DNA of 6,490 bases from an uncultured Ruminococcus sp. (GTDB taxonomy: Bacteria; Bacillota; Clostridia; Oscillospirales; Ruminococcaceae), in NCBI GenBank assembly GCA_900551505.1, contig URWK01000075.1, positions 1-6,490 of the forward strand. The letters run 5' to 3'. The position numbers were made by a program, and so were the translations under genes. Shown here piece by piece: positions 1 through 5,617 of this stretch (positions are counted from its first letter, which is position 1; each line of letters opens with the position of its first letter). The notes under the pieces were generated by a model. That model had not been told where the DNA came from and ran no database searches. It worked only from the letters and a program-made list of their open reading frames with translations.

Positions 1-320
1 CGCCTGTATGCGATATATGTGTAATAGGCTTTTCTTCAAAGTCGGAAGAAAAAGTGCAGAATGCTTCGGTGAAATTCATGGAGATGTTCAAGAAAAAAGT
101 CAGTGATGAACAGATAAAACTGCCGTTAAGAGTGCTTGGACCATCAAAGTGTTTTCATGAGAAAATCAATACTTTTTAACGTTACAGGATTCTGATTAAG
201 AGCAAAAACAATGCGATATTCAGAAAACTTATTGCGGAACTGCTTGAAGACACGGTTAATTATAAGGAATTTAACACAGTTTCATTATATGCGGACATCA
301 ACGGGGAAACAGACGAATAA
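1..320 (+). pseudogene. priA: 3' end of primosomal protein N' (replication restart helicase PriA), interrupted by an in-frame stop
   Basis: PriA is a 3'-5' superfamily 2 helicase that recognises stalled forks and helps reload the replicative helicase. Only its C-terminal part lies here, with the rest beyond the left edge. Reading codons from base 3 gives a protein opening PVCDICVIGFSS, matching the family's (P)P-x-CD-hydrophobic start of the last domain, then VLGPSKCFHEKIN, the VLGPsp-x-x-x-KlN motif. A TAA at 177-179 then falls where the family has the first aromatic residue of R-[YW]-R-[YW]-[RQ]. The same frame continues with RYRILIKSKNN and a further 46 codons of recognisable PriA tail, ending at TAA 318-320. 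The frame is unchanged across the stop, so a substitution rather than an indel explains it. Termination at 177 would remove the last 46 residues. It could be a true truncation, a recent mutation or a sequence error. Family assignment is confident; functional status is not. Confidence 0.8.
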
Positions 321-333
321 ATAAAGAAAAAAC

Positions 334-339
334 AGGGAG
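334..339 (+). promoter_or_regulatory. Probable ribosome binding site of def
   Basis: AGGGAG is the only purine-rich Shine-Dalgarno-like run upstream of def. It lies 14 bases before ATG 354, which is rather far, so translation initiation may be modest. It overlaps the alternative GTG at 339 and so argues against that start. Confidence 0.5.
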
Positions 340-353
340 TGTATTTTAATATT

Positions 354-818
354 ATGGCAACCAGACACATAGTAAAAAAAGGTGATGCAATACTCAATAA
401 AGTTTGCAGACCGGTAGAAAAGTTTGATGCAAAGCTTCATCAGTTACTTGATGACATGGCGGAAACAATGTATAAATATGACGGAGTAGGGCTTGCAGGT
501 CCGCAAGTCGGCGTACTCAGAAGAATAGCGGTAATTGATGTCGGAGAAGGTCTTATAGAACTTATCAACCCGGTTATTACCGAGAAAAAAGGCAAGGAAA
601 GAGATATTGAAGGTTGCCTTTCATGCCCGGGAGAATACGGCTATGTTACAAGACCTCACGAATGTGTATTAACCGCACAGGACAGAAACGGCAACACTTA
701 TACAAAGCATCTTGAAGGGCTGTTCTGCCGTTGTGCCTGCCATGAAACAGACCACCTTGACGGACAACTTTTTACAAGACTTGTTGAAGAATACGTTGAG
801 CCTGAAGAAGTAAAATAA
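354..818 (+). CDS. def: Peptide deformylase
   Basis: This metalloenzyme (usually Fe2+) removes the formyl group from the N-terminal methionine of new proteins at the ribosome exit. All three family motifs are present in the 154-residue protein: GVGLAGPQ at 44-51 (catalytic Gln51), EGCLS at 86-90 (metal ligand Cys88) and HETDH at 130-134 (His130 and His134 as ligands, Glu131 as catalytic acid/base). Length is normal for a short, type 2-like or clostridial deformylase. I chose ATG 354, giving MATRHIVKKGD. A GTG at 339 would add five residues but lies inside the only Shine-Dalgarno-like stretch. Cysteine is unusually frequent near the active site (Cys91, Cys125, Cys127, Cys129). The gene sits 33 bases after the priA reading frame and 16 bases before fmt, the functional partner that adds the formyl group. 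The assignment is near certain. Confidence 0.97.
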   Translation: MATRHIVKKGDAILNKVCRPVEKFDAKLHQLLDDMAETMYKYDGVGLAGPQVGVLRRIAVIDVGEGLIELINPVITEKKGKERDIEGCLSCPGEYGYVTRPHECVLTAQDRNGNTYTKHLEGLFCRCACHETDHLDGQLFTRLVEEYVEPEEVK

Positions 819-820
819 TC

Positions 821-828
821 AGGAGGAG
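821..828 (+). promoter_or_regulatory. Strong ribosome binding site of fmt
   Basis: AGGAGGAG is a near-perfect Shine-Dalgarno sequence lying three bases after the def stop and six bases before TTG 835. Its spacing supports the TTG as the fmt start rather than the internal ATG at 850, which would be 21 bases away. Confidence 0.85.
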
Positions 829-834
829 ATATTT

Positions 835-1764
835 TTGAGAATAATTTTTATGGGTTCGCCTGATTTCGCAGTGCCAAGCCTTAAATATCTGATTGACAGC
901 AAACACGAAGTAATCGGAGTCTTCACCCAGACTGATAAGGTCAGAGGACGTGGAAACAAATTCTTGCCGACACCAATAAAAAAAGTTGCTGTTGAGAATA
1001 ATATAAAAGTATATCAGCCCAAGTCCCTTAAAAGCGGAGATGATGCAACCACAGCTTTTGAAGTGCTTAAAGAACTTAACCCCGATTTAATGGTCGTTGT
1101 CGCTTACGGTAAAATCCTGCCGAAGAATATTCTTGAAGTCGCAAAGTACGGTTGTATTAATATTCACGCTTCACTGCTCCCAAGATACAGAGGTGCTGCA
1201 CCTATCCAGAGATGTATTCTTGACGGAGAAACAAAAACGGGTGTAACTTCCATGCAGATGGCTGAAGGGCTTGACACGGGAGATATGCTTGTGAAAGCCG
1301 AAACCGAAATAGGCGAAAACGAAACCGCTTCGGAATTGCATGACAGACTTGCGAAAATGGGAGCAAAGGTACTTGCCGAAACTCTCGGACAGCTTGAAAA
1401 CGGTACTTTAAAGCCTGAAAAGCAGGACGACAGCCTTTCAAATTACGCTTCAATGCTCACAAAGGATATGAGCAGGCTTGATTTTTCCGAAAGTGCAAAG
1501 AAAATTCACAACACGATAAGGGCAATTACAGGATTCGGAGAGCTTAACGGAAAAAGACTTAAAATATACCGTTCTCAGATAGTTGAGAAGAATGCTGACG
1601 GATATGAAGCAGGGACAATAATTGATGAAAAGAATTTTATTGTCGTATGCGGTGACGGAAACTGTGTACAGTTCCTCGAAGTCCAGGCAGAGGGCGGAAA
1701 ACGCCTTAAAACAGCCGATTACCTCAGAGGAAACAAGATAGAAAAGGGAATGAAAATAGAGTGA
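835..1764 (+). CDS. fmt: Methionyl-tRNA formyltransferase
   Basis: The enzyme transfers a formyl group from 10-formyltetrahydrofolate to Met-tRNA(fMet), giving the initiator tRNA used in bacterial translation. The 309-residue protein starts from TTG with the canonical MRIIFMGSPDFAVPSL, which together with the strong ribosome site fixes the start. The formyltransferase domain spans about 1-190 and shows catalytic Asn109 and His111 in INIHASLLPRYRGAAPI, with Asp147 in AEGLDTGDM. The tRNA-binding C-terminal domain covers about 205-309. At 229-240 the protein reads RAITGFGELNGK, where most family members have a longer segment containing a PWPGA/PFPAA-like motif; about four residues appear to be missing. 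Overall length is otherwise normal (about 310-315). It sits directly behind def, the enzyme that removes the formyl group, as in many bacteria. The assignment is near certain. Confidence 0.97.
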   Translation: MRIIFMGSPDFAVPSLKYLIDSKHEVIGVFTQTDKVRGRGNKFLPTPIKKVAVENNIKVYQPKSLKSGDDATTAFEVLKELNPDLMVVVAYGKILPKNILEVAKYGCINIHASLLPRYRGAAPIQRCILDGETKTGVTSMQMAEGLDTGDMLVKAETEIGENETASELHDRLAKMGAKVLAETLGQLENGTLKPEKQDDSLSNYASMLTKDMSRLDFSESAKKIHNTIRAITGFGELNGKRLKIYRSQIVEKNADGYEAGTIIDEKNFIVVCGDGNCVQFLEVQAEGGKRLKTADYLRGNKIEKGMKIE

Positions 1765-1771
1765 ACAGAAA

Positions 1772-1778
1772 AAGGAAG
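1772..1778 (+). promoter_or_regulatory. Ribosome binding site of the zinc peptidase gene
   Basis: AAGGAAG lies eight bases before ATG 1787, a normal spacing. It overlaps the upstream in-frame GTG at 1778, which argues against that longer start, and ATG 1796 would be 17 bases away. Confidence 0.65.
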
Positions 1779-1786
1779 TGTTAAGT

Positions 1787-2473
1787 ATGCGAGGAATGTT
1801 TTTTGACGAAACTTATCTTATATTGATACCTGCAATGATTTTTGCACTGTTTGCACAGATTAATGTGAAATCGACCTTTAACAAATACAGCCGAAAGAAT
1901 AATGCAAGGGGGCTGACAGGTGCGGAAATCGCAAGACAGATACTTGACGCAAACGGACTTTACAATGTCAGAATAGAACACATTTCAGGCAGTCTGACCG
2001 ACCATTTTTCACCGAATGAGAATGTTGTGAGATTGTCAGATGACGTTTACGGAAAGTCAACAATTGCTTCCGCAGGAGTTGCCGCACACGAAGTGGGTCA
2101 CGCAATTCAGCATTCAGTGGGTTATGCTCCGATAAAAATCAGAAATGCGATTATTCCGGTTACACAGATAGGTTCTTCAATCTCTATGCCAATATTTATC
2201 ATAGGAATAGCACTTTCTTTCAAACCTCTTGTTACTGCCGGAATATTACTTTTTTCAGCGGTAGTTTTCTTTCAGCTTATAACTTTACCGGTTGAATTTA
2301 ATGCAAGCAGACGAGCATTGAATACACTGGAGAGCAAGAACATTCTTGAAGGCGATGAGCTTAAAGGTTCTGCTAAAGTTCTCCGTGCAGCCGCAATGAC
2401 ATATCTTGCAGGACTGTTTTCGTCACTTGCTTCATTAATCAGACTTATTGCGATTTCAAACCGCAGGGACTGA
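1787..2473 (+). CDS. Membrane zinc metallopeptidase, YugP family
   Basis: The 228-residue protein belongs to the YugP-like neutral zinc metallopeptidase family (Pfam Zn_protease_2), whose physiological substrate is not well established. The zinc motif HEVGH lies at 101-105, and Glu170 in LPVEFNAS is the likely third ligand, as in other HExxH...E gluzincin-like proteins. The N-terminus (FDETYLILIPAMIFALFAQ) is a membrane segment or uncleaved signal anchor. Two hydrophobic stretches at about 122-142 and 148-167 and a weaker one at about 204-223 suggest a multi-spanning protein with the active site near the membrane. ATG 1787 was chosen for its ribosome site; GTG 1778 and ATG 1796 are alternatives. 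The gene lies 22 bases after fmt and 25 before rsmB, probably co-transcribed. Its position among translation genes is seen in various Clostridia but does not reveal its role. Family is confident; function is not. Confidence 0.9.
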   Translation: MRGMFFDETYLILIPAMIFALFAQINVKSTFNKYSRKNNARGLTGAEIARQILDANGLYNVRIEHISGSLTDHFSPNENVVRLSDDVYGKSTIASAGVAAHEVGHAIQHSVGYAPIKIRNAIIPVTQIGSSISMPIFIIGIALSFKPLVTAGILLFSAVVFFQLITLPVEFNASRRALNTLESKNILEGDELKGSAKVLRAAAMTYLAGLFSSLASLIRLIAISNRRD

Positions 2474-2498
2474 AATTTTTTAGAAATGGGAAAAATCA

Positions 2499-3797
2499 AT
2501 GGAAAATACAAGATACTTTACTTTGAAACTGCTTAACCGCACTTTTGAAAATGACGGATTTTCAAATATAATGCTTGACAATGCCCTTAGTAAAAGCGAC
2601 CTTGACAGTCAGGGGAAAAGCTTTGTATCGGCACTTTATTACGGAGTTATCGAAAGAAAAATCACGCTTGACTGTATTATTTCAAAGTATGCAACGAAGA
2701 AAATTGACAGCGACATAAAAAATATTCTGAGAATGGGTATTTACCAGTTGAAATATATGGATTCAGTGCCTGACCGTGCAGGAGTAAATGAAAGTGTAAA
2801 TCTTGTACACAAAATCAGAAAGGCAAGTGCGAAGTCGTTCGTAAATGCAGTTCTCAGAAACTTCATAAGAGACGGAAAAAACATTGATTATCCCAAAGAC
2901 AGAATAAAGAAGTATTCTGTTATGTATTCCGTGCCTGAACAGCTTATCAGGAAACTCGATGATGAGTATGGCGAAGAATATATGATTTCCCTGCTGGAAA
3001 GCTCTGTTACCGCTCCGCCCGTAACCGTAAGAATGAACAGCCTTAAAACAACCCGTGAGGACTTTACAAAACTGACGGGTGCTGTACCTCTCGAAAAGAT
3101 AGAAAACTGCTTTGAGATAAAAGGAAAAGTTACAGGCACGAAGGCTTTTGAACAAGGGCTTTTTCATGTACAGGACATTGCATCACAACTTTGTTGTATG
3201 GCACTTTCGCCTGCTTCCGATGAAGTGGTTTTTGATATGTGTGCTTCTCCGGGCGGAAAAACTTTCACACTTGCGGAACTCATGCAGGGTAAAGGCAAGG
3301 TTTATTCGTTTGACCTTTATCCGCAGAGAGTGAATCTTATTAGGGATGGTGCGGAAAGGCTCGGACTTGAAAATATAGAAACCGCCGTTGGAGATGCAAC
3401 TGTTTTCAATGAGAAACTTCCGGAGGCTGATAAAATTCTCTGTGATGTGGTTTGTTCGGGGCTTGGAGTTATAAGACGTAAACCCGAAATAAAATACAAG
3501 GATTTGAAAAGCTTTGAGGAACTTCCTGAAATCCAGTATTCGATACTCGAAAATGCATCACGTTACCTTAAAGACGGCGGAGAAATCGTATATTCAACCT
3601 GCACTCTTAACAGGGCTGAAAATGATGATGTAGTTAAAAAATTCCTTAAAAAGCACACGGAATTTGAGTTAGTACCGTTCCTCGAAAACCTCGGAGAACC
3701 TTTCGGAACAGGTATGGTTACTCTTGTACCTGCATTTTTCGGAAGTGACGGATTTTTTATTGCGAAGTTAAGAAAGAACAAAGGTGGTAAGGTATGA
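2499..3797 (+). CDS. rsmB: 16S rRNA (cytosine(967)-C(5))-methyltransferase RsmB
   Basis: RsmB methylates C967 (E. coli numbering) of 16S rRNA with S-adenosylmethionine. The 432-residue protein has the expected two parts: an N-terminal NusB-like helical RNA-binding domain at about 1-135 (with RAGVNESVNLVHKIR and KSFVNAVLRNFIR) and a Rossmann methyltransferase domain at about 165-432. Visible motifs are the SAM-binding FDMCASPGGKT at 245-255, motif IV with Cys319 at 316-321, and STCTLNRAEND at 366-376 with the nucleophile candidate Cys368. The C-terminal GSDGFFIAKLRK is typical. Motif IV reads DVVCSG where the family normally has D-x-PCSG, so the proline is replaced by valine. The only ribosome site is a weak GGG run at 2488-2490, eight bases upstream, hinting at low translation or coupling. 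The stop overlaps the rlmN start. The assignment is near certain, though activity could be affected by the motif change. Confidence 0.95.
   Translation: MENTRYFTLKLLNRTFENDGFSNIMLDNALSKSDLDSQGKSFVSALYYGVIERKITLDCIISKYATKKIDSDIKNILRMGIYQLKYMDSVPDRAGVNESVNLVHKIRKASAKSFVNAVLRNFIRDGKNIDYPKDRIKKYSVMYSVPEQLIRKLDDEYGEEYMISLLESSVTAPPVTVRMNSLKTTREDFTKLTGAVPLEKIENCFEIKGKVTGTKAFEQGLFHVQDIASQLCCMALSPASDEVVFDMCASPGGKTFTLAELMQGKGKVYSFDLYPQRVNLIRDGAERLGLENIETAVGDATVFNEKLPEADKILCDVVCSGLGVIRRKPEIKYKDLKSFEELPEIQYSILENASRYLKDGGEIVYSTCTLNRAENDDVVKKFLKKHTEFELVPFLENLGEPFGTGMVTLVPAFFGSDGFFIAKLRKNKGGKV
3782..3787 (+). promoter_or_regulatory. Ribosome binding site of rlmN inside the rsmB end
   Basis: AGGTGG lies six bases before ATG 3794 and is embedded in the last codons of rsmB. 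With the ATGA stop/start overlap at 3794-3797, it points to translational coupling of the two RNA methyltransferases. Confidence 0.7.
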
Positions 3798-4831
3798 GCG
3801 AAAAAACGGATATACTTTCATTGTCGCCTGAAGAACTTGAAATTGCATTTTCTGACATGGGCGAGAAAAAATTCAGAGCCAAGCAGGTTTTTGACTGGCT
3901 TCATGTCAAGAATGTCAGAAGCTTTGAGGAAATGAGCAATATTTCAAAGCAGTTACGCACAAAACTGAGTGAAAATTTTTGTCTAAAATCACTGAATATA
4001 GAAAGAAAGCTTGAATCCAAGACCGATAATACTGTAAAATATCTTTATAGACTTGATGACGGAAACTTTATAGAAACCGTACTTATGGAGTACAACCACG
4101 GCTACAGTCTTTGCGTATCGAGTCAGGTCGGCTGTAAGATGGGGTGTAATTTCTGTGCCTCGACAATAGCCGGCTTTGTAAGGAATCTTGAACCGTCTGA
4201 AATTCTGTTGCAAATTTACGAAACAGAGCGTGACAGCGGAAAGAAAATAGACAGTATTGTTATGATGGGGATAGGCGAACCGCTGGACAATTTCAGCAAT
4301 GTAGTAAAGTTTCTGGAATTGCTTTCTTGTCCGGAGGGAAGAAATATGAGCCTTCGCCATGTTGCACTGTCAACTTGCGGAGTCGTCCCGAAAATAAGAA
4401 AACTCTGTGAACTTCATCTTGGCTTGACGCTTTCTGTTTCTCTGCACGCAAGCGACAACAACCGCAGAAGTGAAATAATGCCCGTGAACCGTGCTTACCC
4501 GATTGAAGAACTGCTTTCTGCCTGCAGGGATTACATAAAAAATACCGGCAGAAGAATAACTTTTGAATATGCGGTAATTAACGATGTCAACAGTTCGGAA
4601 GCTGATGCAAGAAAGCTTGCGGAACTGCTCAGAGGTATGAATTGTCATGTAAACCTTATTCCCGTAAACAACGTAAAAGAAAGAAGTTATACTTCAAGCA
4701 TGAAAACAGTTAACCGCTTCCGTGAAATGCTCGTTCAGAGAGGCATTAACGCTACGGTAAGGCGTACACTCGGAGCGGATATAAATGCGGCTTGCGGTCA
4801 GTTAAGACGTGAAAGACAGGAAAACCAATAA
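3794..4831 (+). CDS. rlmN: Dual-specificity RNA methyltransferase RlmN (23S rRNA A2503 / tRNA A37)
   Basis: This radical-SAM enzyme methylates C2 of A2503 in 23S rRNA, at the peptidyl transferase centre, and of A37 in certain tRNAs. The 345-residue protein has normal length. The [4Fe-4S] cluster motif is C-x3-C-x2-C, with Cys114, Cys118 and Cys121 in GCKMGCNFC. Cys107 and Cys334 (in NAACGQLR) match the two catalytic cysteines of E. coli RlmN (Cys118 and Cys355), and Glu94 in FIETVLM matches the conserved glutamate. The SAM-binding GIGEPLDN is at 159-166. The N-terminal accessory domain (about 1-95) has the usual FRAKQVFDWLH. RlmN and the antibiotic-resistance enzyme Cfr are close relatives; the family-typical sequence and the housekeeping position favour RlmN. 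It is translationally coupled to rsmB by a 4-base overlap. A 34-base gap follows before the phosphatase gene. Near certain. Confidence 0.97.
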   Translation: MSEKTDILSLSPEELEIAFSDMGEKKFRAKQVFDWLHVKNVRSFEEMSNISKQLRTKLSENFCLKSLNIERKLESKTDNTVKYLYRLDDGNFIETVLMEYNHGYSLCVSSQVGCKMGCNFCASTIAGFVRNLEPSEILLQIYETERDSGKKIDSIVMMGIGEPLDNFSNVVKFLELLSCPEGRNMSLRHVALSTCGVVPKIRKLCELHLGLTLSVSLHASDNNRRSEIMPVNRAYPIEELLSACRDYIKNTGRRITFEYAVINDVNSSEADARKLAELLRGMNCHVNLIPVNNVKERSYTSSMKTVNRFREMLVQRGINATVRRTLGADINAACGQLRRERQENQ

Positions 4832-4852
4832 GAAATTTAAATCAGTAAAAAA

Positions 4853-4858
4853 GAGGTG
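4853..4858 (+). promoter_or_regulatory. Ribosome binding site of the PP2C phosphatase gene
   Basis: GAGGTG lies seven bases before TTG 4866, a normal spacing, and supports this TTG as the start. The next in-frame ATG lies well inside conserved PP2C sequence and would remove the first metal-site motif. Confidence 0.75.
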
Positions 4859-4865
4859 AAAGACA

Positions 4866-5594
4866 TTGAAAGTTGTAAGCTTGTCAGATATAGGACTTGT
4901 CAGGTCTGAAAATCAGGATAAGGTTATAGTAAAGGAGTTTGACGGAAAAGTTCTTGCGATAGTATGTGACGGCATGGGCGGAGAAAATTCCGGCGAAGAG
5001 GCAAGCCGTGTCACAGCGGAAGCTATTGCGGAAAATTTCTTTTCAAAATATCATTCTGCCCTTACAAGACAGAATATAAAAAATCTGCTGATTTCTTCAA
5101 TATCTCTTGCGAACTCCATAGTCTATGCAACGGCTCAGAGCGACCCCGAAAAACATGGTATGGGAACGACCTGTATAGTAGCGGTTGCGGAAAAGGACTT
5201 TGTTCAGATTATAAATATCGGGGACAGCAGGGCATACTTGCTTGATGAACAGGGAATTACAAGAGTTACCAAAGACCATACATATGTACAAATGCTTGTT
5301 GACAGAGGCGAAATTTCTGAAGCAGAAATGAAATCACATCCGCAGCGGAATATTCTCATAAAGGCGGTAGGAACATCGGAATCGGTAAAAGCCGATTATT
5401 ATCAGATAATTCCGGCAGGAAATTATAAACTGGTACTTTGTTCGGACGGCCTTTACGGATACTGCGAAGAAAGTGATATTCTTGAAACATTCAATGCATA
5501 TGCAATGGAGGAAGCAACACATAAGCTTATTGAAATTGCAAAGGAAAAAGGAGGCGGAGATAATATTACAATAGCCGCAATTTCAGATTATTAA
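4866..5594 (+). CDS. prpC: PP2C-type serine/threonine protein phosphatase (PrpC/Stp)
   Basis: This cytoplasmic, Mn2+/Mg2+-dependent phosphatase is expected to reverse phosphorylation by the kinase encoded next to it and to dephosphorylate the kinase itself. The 242-residue protein is a bare PP2C domain of the size usual for Stp/PrpC. Motifs run in order: SENQD at 14-18 (metal-site Asp18), VCDGMGG at 33-39 (Asp35 and Gly36 as ligands), GMGTT at 98-102, NIGDSRAYLL at 117-126, TKDHTYVQMLVDRGEI at 135-150, HPQRNILIKAVGT at 158-170, CSDGLYG at 192-198 (Asp194) and GGGDNIT at 229-235 (Asp232, Asn233). All metal ligands appear intact. The TTG start is fixed by the ribosome site and by the standard beginning of the domain. 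No membrane segment is seen. The pairing of phosphatase and kinase genes is typical of Bacillota. The activity is near certain; the symbol follows B. subtilis usage. Confidence 0.95.
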   Translation: MKVVSLSDIGLVRSENQDKVIVKEFDGKVLAIVCDGMGGENSGEEASRVTAEAIAENFFSKYHSALTRQNIKNLLISSISLANSIVYATAQSDPEKHGMGTTCIVAVAEKDFVQIINIGDSRAYLLDEQGITRVTKDHTYVQMLVDRGEISEAEMKSHPQRNILIKAVGTSESVKADYYQIIPAGNYKLVLCSDGLYGYCEESDILETFNAYAMEEATHKLIEIAKEKGGGDNITIAAISDY

Positions 5595-5599
5595 ACTTT

Positions 5600-5604
5600 A
5601 GGAG
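5600..5604 (+). promoter_or_regulatory. Probable ribosome binding site of the kinase gene
   Basis: AGGAG lies six bases after the phosphatase stop codon and 13 bases before ATG 5618. The core is good but the spacing is longer than usual. No alternative start in frame fits better. Confidence 0.55.
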
Positions 5605-5617
5605 TTGATTAAAAATA

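Noticed and set aside
174..182. Frameshift as the cause of the priA interruption
   Set aside because: The conserved protein sequence continues in the same frame on both sides of the TAA, so a single insertion or deletion in the T run cannot explain it.
244..266. Possible promoter before def (TTGAAG and TATAAG)
   Set aside because: The two boxes are only 11 bases apart, far from the usual 16-18, and lie within the conserved priA tail.
850..852. ATG as an alternative start of fmt
   Set aside because: It would cut the canonical MRIIF beginning of the Rossmann-like fold and lie 21 bases from the strong ribosome site.
1202..1453. Open minus-strand frame within fmt
   Set aside because: It lies antisense to strongly conserved fmt sequence, its translation resembles no protein family I know, and it has no ribosome site.
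2763..3167. Minus-strand open frame of 134 codons within rsmB
   Set aside because: Shadow of rsmB: low-complexity, aromatic-rich translation with no recognisable domain, fully contained in a conserved gene.
3148..3333. Short + strand open frame overlapping rsmB in another frame
   Set aside because: Covers the SAM-binding motif of rsmB in the correct frame; the alternative translation is not family-like.
3989..4360. Minus-strand open frame of 123 codons within rlmN
   Set aside because: Antisense to the conserved radical-SAM core; no domain and no start signal.
4832..4865. Terminator or regulatory RNA between rlmN and the phosphatase gene
   Set aside because: The 34-base gap is A-rich without inverted repeats able to form a GC stem, and is mostly ribosome-site sequence.
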